Shown: positions 1 to 8,496 of the stretch, one piece after another
Numbering within the stretch: the stretch's first letter is position 1
Layout: each line of letters begins with the position of its first letter
DNA from: Sinorhizobium kostiense
Lineage (GTDB): Bacteria; Pseudomonadota; Alphaproteobacteria; Rhizobiales; Rhizobiaceae
DNA: 64,000 bases
Assembly: GCF_017874595.1 (NCBI RefSeq)
Contig: NZ_JAGILA010000006.1
Location: 1 to 64,000, forward strand
Reading direction: 5' to 3'
Made by a program: the position numbers and the translations under genes
Notes under the pieces: generated by a model
What the model saw: only the letters and a program-made list of their open reading frames with translations
Database searches by the model: none
Told to the model about the DNA's origin: nothing

Positions 1-405
1 AGCCGTCGTCGCCAGCAGCGCCGCCGCCCTCGTCAGTGATCGGGCTTATAGACCCGCCACCATTCGCACGTCAACAGCCTTTTCTCAAAAAATCGCAGAA
101 AATCGTAAGTGGTTGATTTTCAACGATTCATTTCCCGCAACCAGGAAGCGCTGAGAAGCGCCTGGCAAACTTTGCCGCTCTTCGAGGTTAACCGCCGGGG
201 GAAACCGTTGCCGTGCTGCATGCCGTATATGGTTAATGACTTTTAGAGTTCAAGGGGACGCTGCTGGCGCGGCGAATTGGAAACTCCCCGGGAAAGCAAC
301 CGCCAGTCGTTGATGCCTCGATTGTCGCGAAGATCAGCTTCGGCAACACCAATTCGCCGTGGTCCTGATCGGGAGAAAGCGGCCGAGATGCGCCGATAAA
401 CAGGC
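1..405. other. Left-edge intergenic region, no supported gene
   Basis: No convincing gene is seen here. An AT-rich stretch around 75-135 could hold a promoter for a gene that lies mostly outside the window to the left. A short plus-strand frame open from the left edge closes near 154, but it is too short to assign. The metH stop codon lies at 406 on the minus strand, and I see no strong hairpin with a T-run directly after it. Confidence 0.4.
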
Positions 406-3400
406 CTATTCCGCCGCTTGTGTTTCCGGGATCGGCACGTAATTGAGAATCGGTGAAAGCCACCGCTCGACCTCGCGCACGGCCATGCGCTTGCGTTCGG
501 CGTAATCCTCGACCTGATCGCGTTCGATCTTGGCGACACCGAAGTAATAGGCGTCCGGATGGCCGATATAGAGGCCCGACACCGAGGAACCGGGCCACAT
601 GGCGTAGCTCTCGGTCAGCCTGACGCCGATCGCGGCCTCTGCATCGAGCAGCCGGAAGAGAGTTTCCTTCTCGGTATGATCCGGCTGGGCTGGATAGCCT
701 GGCGCCGGGCGGATGCCCTGATAGGGCTCCCCGATCAGTTCCTGAGGCGTGAAAGATTCCTCCGGTGTATAGCCCCAGAGTTCCTTGCGCACATATTCAT
801 GCATCCGCTCCGCAAAAGCCTCGGCGAAGCGATCGGCAAGCGCCTTGACCATGATCGAGGCATAATCGTCATTGGCGCGTTCGAAGCGCTCGGCGATCGC
901 CAGTTCCTCGATCCCGGCGGTCACCACAAAGCCGCCGATGTAGTCGCCTTTGCCGCTGTCGATGGGAGCGACGAAATCGGAGAGCGCCACATTCGACCGG
1001 CCCTCCCGTTTTGCAAGCTGCTGGCGAAGCGTGAAGAAGGTCGCAAGCTCGGTTCGGCGCGTCTCGTCGGCAAAGAGGCGGATGTCGTCGCCGTGGCTTG
1101 CTGCCGGCCAGAAACCGACCACCGCCTTCGGCGTGAACCAGTTCTCTTCGACGATCTTCGCGACCATCGCCTGGGCGTCCTCGAAGAGCTGGCGGGCGGC
1201 AGTGCCCTGCTTCTCGTCGTCGAGGATACGGGGGTAGACGCCCTTCAACTCCCAGGTCTGGAAAAACGGCGTCCAGTCGATGTAGCGCGCGAGTTCCGCC
1301 AAATCCCAGCTCTCGAACACGCGGGTGCCCAGGAAGGACGGAGTCTTCGGTCGATAGGCGTCCCAATCGAGCTTATGGGCGTTCGCACGCGCCTGCGACA
1401 GAGGCAATCGGCGCTTCTCGGTTTCGTTGCGGGCATGCGCCTCCGCGACCTTCAGATAGTCGGCGCGGATCGCCTCCTTGTAGGCCTTCCTTGCCTCGGG
1501 CGAGAAGAGGCTCGACACGACGCCGACGGCACGGCTCGCGTCGGTGACATAGACGGTCTGGCCGAGCGTGTAACGCGGATTGATCTTCACCGCCGTGTGC
1601 ACGCGGCTCGTCGTCGCCCCACCGATCAAGAGCGGAATGTCGAAGGCTTCCCGCTCGAGCTCGGAGGCGACATGCACCATCTCGTCGAGCGACGGCGTGA
1701 TGAGCCCGGAAAGCCCAATGGCATCGACCTTCTGCTCCCTGGCGACTTCCAGGATCTTCGCGGAGGGCACCATGACGCCGAGGTCGATAATCTCGTAATT
1801 GTTGCAGGCGAGCACGACGCCGACGATGTTCTTGCCGATATCATGCACGTCGCCTTTAACCGTCGCCATCAGGATCTTGCCGGCGCTTTCGCGTGTGTCG
1901 CCGCCATTGGCAAGCTTTTCCGCCTCCATGTAAGGCAGGAGCACGGCGACCGCCTGCTTCATCACCCGCGCCGATTTCACCACCTGCGGCAGGAACATCT
2001 TGCCCGAGCCGAAAAGGTCGCCGACGACGTTCATGCCGGCCATCAGCGGTCCTTCGATGACATGAAGCGGGCGTTGGGCTGCAAGCCGCGCCTCTTCCGT
2101 ATCCGCTTCGATGAACTCGGTGATGCCGTTGACGAGCGCATGCTCCAGGCGCTTCTCGACCGTCCATTGCCGCCAGGCGAGATCCTTCTCCCTACCCTGC
2201 GCACCCCCCTGGCCGCGATAGCGCTCGGCGATCTCCAGGAGGCGTTCGGTCGCGTCCGCACGCCGATTGAGCACGACGTCCTCGCAAACCTCGCGCAATT
2301 CCGGTTCGATCGCGTCATAAACGGCGAGCTGGCCGGCATTGACGATGCCCATGTCCATGCCCGCCCGAATGGCGTGATAGAGAAACACCGCGTGCATCGC
2401 CTCGCGCACCGGTTCGTTGCCGCGGAAGGAGAAGGAGAGATTCGACACACCGCCCGAGACATGCACATGCGGCAGCGAGGCTGTGATTTCGCGCGCCGCC
2501 TCGATGAAATCGACGCCGTAATTGTTGTGCTCGTCGATGCCGGTGGCGACCGCGAAAATGTTCGGGTCGAAGATGATGTCTTCCGGCGGGAAGCCGACCT
2601 CTTCGACCAGCAGCCGATAGGCGCGCCTGCAGATTTCGACCTTTCGCGCCTTCGTATCGGCCTGCCCCTTCTCGTCGAAGGCCATCACCACCACGGCCGC
2701 GCCATAGGCGCGCACCAGCCGCGCGTGATTGAGGAATGCCTCCTCACCCTCTTTCAGCGAGATGGAATTCACCAAAGCCTTGCCTTGCACGCATTTGAGG
2801 CCGGCTTCGATCACCTCCCATTTGGAGGAATCGATCATCACCGGCACGCGGGCGATGTCCGGCTCGGAGGCGACGAGATGCAGGAACTCGACCATCGCCT
2901 GCTTCGAATCGATCAGACCCTCGTCCATGTTGACGTCAATGATCTGGGCACCGTTCGCGACCTGGTCGCGTGCGACGTCGAGGGCAGCGGCGTAGTCGCC
3001 TGCGGTGATCAGCTTGCGGAATTTCGCCGAGCCGGTGACATTGGTGCGCTCGCCGACATTGACGAAGGGGATCTCGTCGGTAAGCGTGAAGGGCTCGAGG
3101 CCGGAGAGCCGCATGCGCCGCTCGATCCGCGGGACCTTGCGCGGCGGATATTTTCCGACGGCGTCGGCTATGGCGCGGATGTGGTCCGGTGTCGAGCCGC
3201 AGCAGCCGCCGACGATATTGACCAGCCCGTCGCGCGCGAAGCCTTCGATCTGCGCCGCCATCGCCTCGGGGCTCTCGTCGTAACGGCCGAATTCGTTCGG
3301 CAGGCCTGCATTCGGGTAAGCGCAGAGAAGTGTTTCGGCGACCGTCGATAGCTCGTCGATATGAGCGCGCATTGCATTGGCGCCGAGGGCGCAGTTGAGG

Positions 3401-4173
3401 CCTATGGTGAAAGGCTCAGCATGACGCACGGAATACCAGAACGCCTCGGGCGTCTGGCCGGAGAGCGTACGGCCAGAAAGGTCAGTGATCGTGCCGGAGA
3501 TCATTACCGGCAGGCGGATGGCCTTTTCCGCGAACACCGCTTGCGTCGCAGTGATTGCCGCCTTGGCGTTCAGTGTGTCGAAGATCGTCTCGATCAGGAT
3601 GATATCGGCGCCGCCCTCGATCAGCCCGCGGACCTGCTCCGCATAGGCGAGCCTCAGCTCGTCGAAGGTGACGGCACGGTAGCCGGGATTGTTGACGTCC
3701 GGCGAGATCGACGCAGTACGGTTCGTCGGGCCTACCGCGCCGGCAACGAACCGCCGCCTGCTGTCCTCCGCCTCGGCGCGCTTTGCCGCCCGCCGCGCCA
3801 GCCGCGCGCCGTCGCGATTTAGCTCATAAACCATCTCCTCCATGCCGTAATCGGCCTGGGCGGTTCGGGTCGAGGAAAAGGTGTTGGTTTCCAGAATGTC
3901 GGCGCCGGCAATGGCGTAGCGATAGTGGATGTCCTCGATCGCCTTCGGCTGGGTCAGTGTCAAAAGGTCGTTGTTGCCCTGCTGGTGACAGGTGCAGCCG
4001 CCGAAGCGCACGCCGCGGAAATGATCTTCGCCGAAACCGAGCTGCTGGATCTCGGTGCCCATGGCCCCGTCCATGATCAGGATACGCTCGGCTGCCGCCT
4101 GGCGCAGGGCCTGGAAGATCTCCGAGCCGTCGGGCCTCTGGGCGACCTCTCCAAAGAGGGACACGGCGGACAT
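406..4173 (-). CDS. metH: Cobalamin-dependent methionine synthase
   Basis: Transfers the methyl group of 5-methyltetrahydrofolate through enzyme-bound cobalamin to homocysteine, making methionine in the cytoplasm. The 1255-residue length is full for the family. Domains in order: homocysteine-binding barrel (about 1-340) with zinc cysteines in GLNCALGAN (near 260) and GGCCGST (near 324); pterin-binding domain (about 350-620, [11 protein letters not shown]); cap and B12 domain with the cobalamin-ligand motif [10 protein letters not shown] (His near 775); C-terminal SAM-dependent reactivation domain (about 900-1235, with the [12 protein letters not shown] stretch). The start at 4173 follows a GGGAGG ribosome binding site. 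It is monocistronic as far as seen. A perfect 20-bp palindrome sits in its promoter, so repression by a methionine-cycle regulator is likely. Confidence 0.97.
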   Translation of the reverse strand: MSAVSLFGEVAQRPDGSEIFQALRQAAAERILIMDGAMGTEIQQLGFGEDHFRGVRFGGCTCHQQGNNDLLTLTQPKAIEDIHYRYAIAGADILETNTFSSTRTAQADYGMEEMVYELNRDGARLARRAAKRAEAEDSRRRFVAGAVGPTNRTASISPDVNNPGYRAVTFDELRLAYAEQVRGLIEGGADIILIETIFDTLNAKAAITATQAVFAEKAIRLPVMISGTITDLSGRTLSGQTPEAFWYSVRHAEPFTIGLNCALGANAMRAHIDELSTVAETLLCAYPNAGLPNEFGRYDESPEAMAAQIEGFARDGLVNIVGGCCGSTPDHIRAIADAVGKYPPRKVPRIERRMRLSGLEPFTLTDEIPFVNVGERTNVTGSAKFRKLITAGDYAAALDVARDQVANGAQIIDVNMDEGLIDSKQAMVEFLHLVASEPDIARVPVMIDSSKWEVIEAGLKCVQGKALVNSISLKEGEEAFLNHARLVRAYGAAVVVMAFDEKGQADTKARKVEICRRAYRLLVEEVGFPPEDIIFDPNIFAVATGIDEHNNYGVDFIEAAREITASLPHVHVSGGVSNLSFSFRGNEPVREAMHAVFLYHAIRAGMDMGIVNAGQLAVYDAIEPELREVCEDVVLNRRADATERLLEIAERYRGQGGAQGREKDLAWRQWTVEKRLEHALVNGITEFIEADTEEARLAAQRPLHVIEGPLMAGMNVVGDLFGSGKMFLPQVVKSARVMKQAVAVLLPYMEAEKLANGGDTRESAGKILMATVKGDVHDIGKNIVGVVLACNNYEIIDLGVMVPSAKILEVAREQKVDAIGLSGLITPSLDEMVHVASELEREAFDIPLLIGGATTSRVHTAVKINPRYTLGQTVYVTDASRAVGVVSSLFSPEARKAYKEAIRADYLKVAEAHARNETEKRRLPLSQARANAHKLDWDAYRPKTPSFLGTRVFESWDLAELARYIDWTPFFQTWELKGVYPRILDDEKQGTAARQLFEDAQAMVAKIVEENWFTPKAVVGFWPAASHGDDIRLFADETRRTELATFFTLRQQLAKREGRSNVALSDFVAPIDSGKGDYIGGFVVTAGIEELAIAERFERANDDYASIMVKALADRFAEAFAERMHEYVRKELWGYTPEESFTPQELIGEPYQGIRPAPGYPAQPDHTEKETLFRLLDAEAAIGVRLTESYAMWPGSSVSGLYIGHPDAYYFGVAKIERDQVEDYAERKRMAVREVERWLSPILNYVPIPETQAAE

Positions 4174-4205
4174 GGGAAACCTCCCGTTCTGAAAACGACA
4201 TCGTT

Positions 4206-4234
4206 TTAGTCACATAAAGATATCTTTATGTCAA
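4206..4234 (-). promoter_or_regulatory. metH promoter with 20-bp palindromic operator
   Basis: On the minus strand TTGACA (4234-4229) is followed 17 bases later by a weak -10 (GACTAA, 4211-4206). A perfect palindrome, ACATAAAGATATCTTTATGT (4212-4231), fills the whole spacer. A protein bound there would block RNA polymerase. The size and symmetry fit ArsR-family SahR sites, which control metH and other S-adenosylhomocysteine cycle genes in proteobacteria. The assignment to SahR is inference; the regulator gene is not in the window. Confidence 0.7.
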
Positions 4235-4265
4235 CATACGTTCGGATCACAATTTGGCATCAAGC

Positions 4266-4299
4266 AAAGAAAAAAGCCTGCCGCGGAAGCGGCAGGCTT
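4266..4299 (-). terminator. Rho-independent terminator of the mannose operon
   Basis: An 11-bp perfect stem (AAGCCTGCCGC at 4274-4284, partner 4289-4299) with a GGAA loop is followed on the minus strand by a T-rich run. It lies 40 bases past the stop of the AGE-family isomerase gene and also separates that operon from the metH promoter. Confidence 0.85.
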
Positions 4300-4339
4300 G
4301 AATGAACTCAAATGCGGCTTGGGTTGGTGCCTGCCAGCC

Positions 4340-5497
4340 CTACATCCGCTTGAGGCAATCCCCCAATTCATAAATGGCGCTGAGGATATGGTAGAAACTG
4401 CTCGCCGGCGCGGGCTCGTCGACAAAGGTGCCGTCCGCCTTCTGCTTGTCGCGCCACAAGCCGGGGACGGGCGTTTGCAGAAAGCGATCAAGCGCGGCTG
4501 CTGCGCGCGAAGCCGAAGCAAGATAGCGCTGGCGCTCCGCGCCCTCGCTCAAGGCCGCGAAGCGGATCGCCGACTTCAGCCATTCCGTCTGCGGCCACAG
4601 TCGCGCCAGCGGATCGGCGATCGAAAAGTCGTCAAAGAGCGTCATGATGGCGACGTCACGGTTCGGGCAGATGCCCTCAGTCTCGCCGATCTCGAAAAGC
4701 CGCCGCGCCTTGACGATCGCCTGCATATGTCCACGCCGTTCTGCCCAGCGAAGAAGCAGCCAAGCCCATTCGAACTGGTGGCCTGGCTCGACGATCCGCC
4801 CTTTTTCGCCGGGAAAGGGCGTCCAATCGTGGTCGAAGAACTCGCGCAGCGCGCCCGTTTCAAGATCGATGAAGCGCTCCATAGCGAGATGGGCGATCTC
4901 ATCGGCGAGATTGGCCCAGGCGACCCGGTCGAAGCCTTCCACATTCTCGCTGGCAAGGCAGGCCTCGAACAGATGCATGTGAGGATTGGAGCAGAGCGGA
5001 AGGCGCGGCGGATTGTCCTCCTCGAAACCGGCAACCGGATGCTTGCAATGGGTCTCGAGCCTTAGCCTCATCTGGTTGCTGCGCTCGACCATTTCGGCCC
5101 TTCTCCCCGGCAGGATTTGGCCGAGATAGGCGAAGGCAAGCAGGGCAAAGGCCTGGTTGTAGATATCGAAGCCTGCATCGATGATCTGGCCATCGACATC
5201 CGCAAGCGCGCCATAGAAGCCGCTCGGCTGCCGATAGACCCGATCGAAATACTGAAGTCCGCCTTCGGCGACGCTGCGCCAATCTCCTTGCCAGCCTCGG
5301 CGGCCTGCCTCGGCGAAGCAATAGACCTGTCGCGGCTGCACGCGCGAACGGCGATTATCGCGCGTCGGCTCGCCTTTCATGTCGATCGTTTCGACGAAGC
5401 CGCCGCCCAGGGCGTCGTAGCCCTTGGACCGCCAGAGCGGCAGGGCCGTGTCGGTCAGCCAGTGCTCGAGTTCCCGCGCCTGCACAAGGATATCCAT
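4340..5497 (-). CDS. AGE-family sugar isomerase/epimerase, probable mannose isomerase
   Basis: A 385-residue member of the N-acylglucosamine 2-epimerase (AGE) superfamily, all-helical (alpha/alpha)6-barrel enzymes that isomerise or epimerise mannose-type sugars. Family landmarks are NPHMHLFEA (171-179), PGHQFEWAW with His240, WPQTEWLKSA (301-310) and SFYHIL with His370; the two histidines match the catalytic pair of the family. The start at 5497 (MDILVQ) gives the usual family length; the longer open frame upstream overlaps the preceding gene and is rejected. It is last in a three-gene minus-strand operon after a Mak-like fructokinase. This favours mannose to fructose isomerisation over N-acetylmannosamine epimerisation, although the substrate is inferred from context. 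Related proteins are often annotated mannose-6-phosphate isomerase. Confidence 0.88.
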   Translation of the reverse strand: MDILVQARELEHWLTDTALPLWRSKGYDALGGGFVETIDMKGEPTRDNRRSRVQPRQVYCFAEAGRRGWQGDWRSVAEGGLQYFDRVYRQPSGFYGALADVDGQIIDAGFDIYNQAFALLAFAYLGQILPGRRAEMVERSNQMRLRLETHCKHPVAGFEEDNPPRLPLCSNPHMHLFEACLASENVEGFDRVAWANLADEIAHLAMERFIDLETGALREFFDHDWTPFPGEKGRIVEPGHQFEWAWLLLRWAERRGHMQAIVKARRLFEIGETEGICPNRDVAIMTLFDDFSIADPLARLWPQTEWLKSAIRFAALSEGAERQRYLASASRAAAALDRFLQTPVPGLWRDKQKADGTFVDEPAPASSFYHILSAIYELGDCLKRM

Positions 5498-5508
5498 GCC
5501 ATTCCCTG

Positions 5509-6003
5509 TCAATTCTCGAGCTTGATCGCGTCGTAGTCGGCGCCGAGCACCTCTGAAAGCGCCTCGACCACGAGATTGTGGTCGTCGCGCTGCGGTAAAC
5601 CGGAAACGGTGACGGCGCCGATGCAGCCCGTGCCCTTCACGACGATGGGGAAGCTGCCGCCATGGGCCGCATATTCGGCGTCCGGCAGGCCGAGCTTCGC
5701 CTGCAGGTTCGTCTGCTGTTTGAGCAAGCCCAGGCCGGTAGCGTAACTGCTTCTGAACAGGCGGAAAACCGTGTTGCGCTTGCGCCGCACCCAGCTCGGA
5801 TTGTCCGGGGTCGCGCCCTCGAGCGCCGCATAGAAAACCTGCATGGAGAACAGCGTGATGTCGATGACGACGCCGAGCTTGCGGTCGGCCGCCATGCGGC
5901 GGAGCGCTGAGCCGAGTTGCCATGCGGCATCGAGATCGAAGCGGTCGAACTGAAGCTCCCGTTCTTGGAGCGCGATGCGGCGCAGATCATTGTCGATGTT
6001 CAT
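5509..6003 (-). CDS. UPF0303 / GlcG-HbpS-like (DUF336) protein
   Basis: A 164-residue protein of the UPF0303 branch of the DUF336 (GlcG/HbpS) fold. The C-terminal half has the typical AAHGGSFPIVVKGTGCIGAVTVSGLPQRDDHNLV region (about 111-145), and the middle has a basic KRNTVFR stretch. HbpS members bind haem, and GlcG-type proteins are found beside sugar or glycolate genes, but no enzymatic role is proven for UPF0303. It sits 51 bases after the Mak-like kinase and 11 bases before the AGE isomerase, so it is almost surely co-transcribed and may have an accessory role in the same sugar pathway. The function remains unknown. Confidence 0.85.
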   Translation of the reverse strand: MNIDNDLRRIALQERELQFDRFDLDAAWQLGSALRRMAADRKLGVVIDITLFSMQVFYAALEGATPDNPSWVRRKRNTVFRLFRSSYATGLGLLKQQTNLQAKLGLPDAEYAAHGGSFPIVVKGTGCIGAVTVSGLPQRDDHNLVVEALSEVLGADYDAIKLEN

Positions 6004-6054
6004 GATACCTCCTCGTGATCGGACCGCCCGCGGATCACTACCGCCGTGTCCGAA

Positions 6055-6951
6055 CTATTCCTTCCACAGCCATGCCGCACCGCGCACGCCCGAACTGTCG
6101 CCGTGCACGGCCTTCAGGATCGGCGTCTCGAAACTGTCGCCAAAGATGTATCCGGCGATCAAGGCCGGCAGCTCGCCATAGATCTCGTCGACATTGGACA
6201 TGCCGCCGCCGAGCACGAAGACGTCAGGGTCGACGATATTGGTCAGCAGGGCCAGGCTGCGGGCGAGACGATCGACGAAGCGCTTGTAGACGCCGGTCGC
6301 GACCGGATCTCCCGCACGCTTCAATTCGATGATGTCGCGGCCGCGGCGATCGATGCCCGTTGTCCTGCGGTAGTCGAGCTCGAGGCCTGTTCCGCAGGCG
6401 TACATGTCGAGGCAGCCGAGCTTGCCGCACCAGCATTTGTGTCCGGGACATTCTTCCTTTGTCATCCAGGGCAATGGGTAATGGCCGATCTCGGCGGCAA
6501 TGCCCTGGTAGCCTGCATGAACCTTCCGGTCGATCGCAAGCCCTCCGCCATGGCCGGTCCCGACGATGATGCCGAAGACGACGCGTGCCTGCCTACCCGC
6601 CCCGTCTACGGCCTCAGAGACCGCCAGGCAATTGGCGTCATTGGCAAGGCGCACCGGCCGGCCGATCGCAGCCTCGATATCACGCCCGAGCGGCTTGCCA
6701 TTGATCAACACTGCGTTGGAATTGCGCACGATTCCAGTGCGCGGACTGGGGCTCCCGGGAATACCGAGGCCGATCGAACCGCGCTCGCCCGCCATCTGTT
6801 CGGCGGCGGCGACGAGGTCGACCACGGCGCGAATGCAATCGTCATAGCCGCTGGTCGGGGTCGGCACGCGGTGCCGGGCACGGGTCTCGCCATCGCGACC
6901 GAGCGCGATGACTTCCATTTTCGTGCCACCCCAATCGATTCCGATGAACAT
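6055..6951 (-). CDS. mak: ROK-family fructokinase (Mak-like)
   Basis: A 298-residue ATP-dependent sugar kinase of the ROK family. It has the phosphate-binding GIDWGGTK (4-11), the catalytic aspartate in LANDANCLAVSEAVDG (Asp105), the EIGH sugar-binding motif (154-157) and the zinc motif HKCWCGKLGC (171-180). The LANDANCLAVSEAVDG segment, DPDVFVLGGGMSNVD and the C-terminal HGDSSGVRGAAWLW read very close to my memory of E. coli Mak, a fructo(manno)kinase. The expected product is fructose 6-phosphate. The start was set at 6951 because ROK proteins begin just before the GIDxGGT motif; an upstream in-frame ATG at 7023 would add 24 poorly conserved residues. It is the first gene of the operon with the UPF0303 protein and the AGE isomerase. 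Confidence 0.87.
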   Translation of the reverse strand: MFIGIDWGGTKMEVIALGRDGETRARHRVPTPTSGYDDCIRAVVDLVAAAEQMAGERGSIGLGIPGSPSPRTGIVRNSNAVLINGKPLGRDIEAAIGRPVRLANDANCLAVSEAVDGAGRQARVVFGIIVGTGHGGGLAIDRKVHAGYQGIAAEIGHYPLPWMTKEECPGHKCWCGKLGCLDMYACGTGLELDYRRTTGIDRRGRDIIELKRAGDPVATGVYKRFVDRLARSLALLTNIVDPDVFVLGGGMSNVDEIYGELPALIAGYIFGDSFETPILKAVHGDSSGVRGAAWLWKE

Positions 6952-7091
6952 GTGCGGATCACGTCTCAGGATGAAGTCGCTTCGGGATGACGGCCTCTCA
7001 AGGCCGCTGACATTGCTTAGCATCCGTTCCGTCCACGACGCTAGCCCCTGGTTTGAACGAGCCGCAAATTGGACAGCGCAGCGAAAAACAC

Positions 7092-7120
7092 TTGGCGAAA
7101 GAGCCTCGCTTTTGTATGGG
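7092..7120 (+). promoter_or_regulatory. Probable promoter of tRNA-Arg
   Basis: TTGGCG (7092-7097) and TATGGG (7115-7120) are separated by 17 bases and end 12 bases before the tRNA. Both hexamers are imperfect, so this is a placement by spacing and context only. Confidence 0.4.
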
Positions 7121-7132
7121 TCTATACCGAGT

Positions 7133-7209
7133 GGTCCCGTAGCTCAGCAGGATAGAGCATCAGATTCCTAATCTGGGGGTCGCGCGTTCGAATCGCGCCG
7201 GGATCACCA
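7133..7209 (+). tRNA. tRNA-Arg (anticodon CCT)
   Basis: A 77-base gene with the 3' CCA encoded. Acceptor stem GGTCCCG pairs with CGGGATC, with one G-T pair. The anticodon stem TCAGA/TCTGG encloses the loop TTCCTAA, giving anticodon CCT, which reads the AGG codon. The T arm GCGCG-TTCGAAT-CGCGC is perfect. No integrase or att-like repeat is seen nearby, so this tRNA is not a visible integration site here. Confidence 0.96.
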
Positions 7210-7245
7210 TTTTGACGCCTCGCCTCTGACACTAGGAGTTCCGTC

Positions 7246-7437
7246 ATGAGCGAAGACGCTTTCAACATGTCGCTCCGCAAGTTCCTGAAGGAAGTCGGAG
7301 TTACTTCTCAGCGCAAGATCGAGGAGACGGTGCGCGAGGGGCAGGTCGGAGACAAGAAGCTGAAAGTGCGCATGACGCTGACGGCGGAAGGCACCGACCT
7401 CAATCACGTGGTCGACGGCGAGATCGAGCTTCCATAG
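7246..7437 (+). CDS. Small DUF6494-like protein
   Basis: A 63-residue acidic/basic protein (MSEDAFNMSLRKFLKEVG...) conserved, as far as I recall, in rhizobia as DUF6494. It has a helical N-terminal half with FLKEVGVTSQRKIEETVRE and a short beta-like C-terminus (KLKVRMTLTAEG). It has no signal peptide or membrane segment and is probably cytoplasmic. AGGAG lies about 8 bases before the start. It follows tRNA-Arg by 36 bases and could be read from the same promoter. No function is known to me. Confidence 0.8.
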   Translation: MSEDAFNMSLRKFLKEVGVTSQRKIEETVREGQVGDKKLKVRMTLTAEGTDLNHVVDGEIELP

Positions 7438-7531
7438 ACCGCCCAAAACGATTGCCGCTCGACTTCTGCGGCCGCAGTGGACTTGGGACCTTTCGTCAAC
7501 CTTGTCTCGAGTTAAACAGACTCCTGGCGCT

Positions 7532-8257
7532 CTATTGCTTCCTCGCGCAAACCACGCCCGGATCCTCTTCCCCCTTCGTGACGTCGAACAGCGTCGCCTC
7601 CTCCCCCTCGGTCCACCAGATGTAGCGACCTCCGGCATAGCGGGCGCCCGAGCCGGAGATGATGCCGGAGGCGACGATGTAGTCGCCGCCGAATGAGAAG
7701 GCGACGAGCGACACCGGACCGGCATTGACGTACTCCGCCTCGACTCCCTCGCCACCGCAATCGTAGCGGATCGTTTGCCGGTCGACCGAGCCGGCGCCGG
7801 GGACGCGCAGGGTGATTTCGGCGCCACCCGCGACAGCCGGACCAGCGGAGGTGAGCCGCATGCGGGGCGTGCCGCCCGGGCTTGCCAGAGTGAGACTCGT
7901 GCCGCCGACCTTCCAGCTAAGCCGTCCGCGCAGGGCGTCGAGGAATCTCTGCTCCTGTTCCATGATCGCCGGCTCGCACATCTTGCGCGCTGCGGCAGTG
8001 GGGCCGAAAGTGATCATCCGTCCGGAGAGAGTGAATATTCCCGTGAAATTGTTGCAGCCGGCCATGCCGCCATAGGTGCCGTCCTCGCGGATTTCGAGCA
8101 CGGTGTCGAAATCGTCGATGACGCCTTCGCCGCCGATGCCCTCGGCACGCCAGGATCCGACGAGTTCCGGCGGGACGCTCTCGGCTGCAATCGTGTTCAT
8201 GGGGGCGAGGTCGACCAGGATGCAGGCACAGGACGAGGCGAACACGGCTTTGAGCAT
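7532..8257 (-). CDS. Secreted META / MliC two-domain protein
   Basis: A 241-residue exported protein. Residues 1-25 resemble a signal peptide ending near TIAAES. Residues about 27-125 are a META/HslJ domain (GCNNFTGIFTLSG, then FGPTAAARKMCEPAIMEQEQRFLDAL). Residues about 145-240 match the MliC/C-type lysozyme inhibitor fold (IRYDCGGEGVEAEYVNAG..., ASGARYAGGRYIWWTEGEEATL). META domains occur in envelope stress proteins, and MliC proteins inhibit C-type lysozymes in the periplasm. The combination suggests an envelope protein that protects peptidoglycan from host lysozyme, which is inference. The gene stands alone, divergent from dxr across a RIME1-like element. Confidence 0.85.
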   Translation of the reverse strand: MLKAVFASSCACILVDLAPMNTIAAESVPPELVGSWRAEGIGGEGVIDDFDTVLEIREDGTYGGMAGCNNFTGIFTLSGRMITFGPTAAARKMCEPAIMEQEQRFLDALRGRLSWKVGGTSLTLASPGGTPRMRLTSAGPAVAGGAEITLRVPGAGSVDRQTIRYDCGGEGVEAEYVNAGPVSLVAFSFGGDYIVASGIISGSGARYAGGRYIWWTEGEEATLFDVTKGEEDPGVVCARKQ

Positions 8258-8375
8258 CGTTACTCCTCCTTTGGGATCGGCACCGCCGCATACGGATTCT
8301 TACCCCAGCCGCAGCGGATATAGAAGCCGCGCCGCTTCCGCCCTTGTTGCCGAAGGCTTTCGGCTGTAGAGCCTA

Positions 8376-8478
8376 CTGCATGTCTCCTTAAACGGACCTC
8401 GATTTAAGGAAAAAAGACATGCAGCGACAGAAAGTGCTACAGGGACCTGCGCGTTTGATAAGACGCGCGGCGCTGCAG
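8376..8478 (+). repeat. RIME1-like intergenic mosaic element, copy A
   Basis: A 103-bp unit made of two imperfect palindromes. The first runs from CTGCATGTCT to AGACATGCAG with inner CTTAAA/TTTAAG. The second is around GCGCGT/ACGCGC and closes with CTGCAG. The same unit recurs at 51976-52079 and, inverted, at 60349-60453, with degraded copies elsewhere. Size and architecture fit the rhizobial RIME1 element. It lies between the META-MliC gene and dxr, ending 18 bases before dxr. Confidence 0.85.
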
Positions 8479-8496
8479 GGTCTATAAACGAGAAGA

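Noticed and set aside
559-3351. Long plus-strand open frame of 930 codons
   Set aside because: It lies antisense to metH, is rich in Arg/His/Asp in the pattern of a GC-rich shadow frame, and has no family motif or ribosome binding site.
4174-4265. Cobalamin or SAM riboswitch in the metH leader
   Set aside because: The leader is short and holds no B12-box or SAM-II-like pseudoknot; a DNA palindrome explains the conserved-looking part better.
7133-7209. tRNA-Arg as a genomic-island attachment site
   Set aside because: No integrase, no repeat of the tRNA 3' end and no change in gene character is seen on either side in the window.
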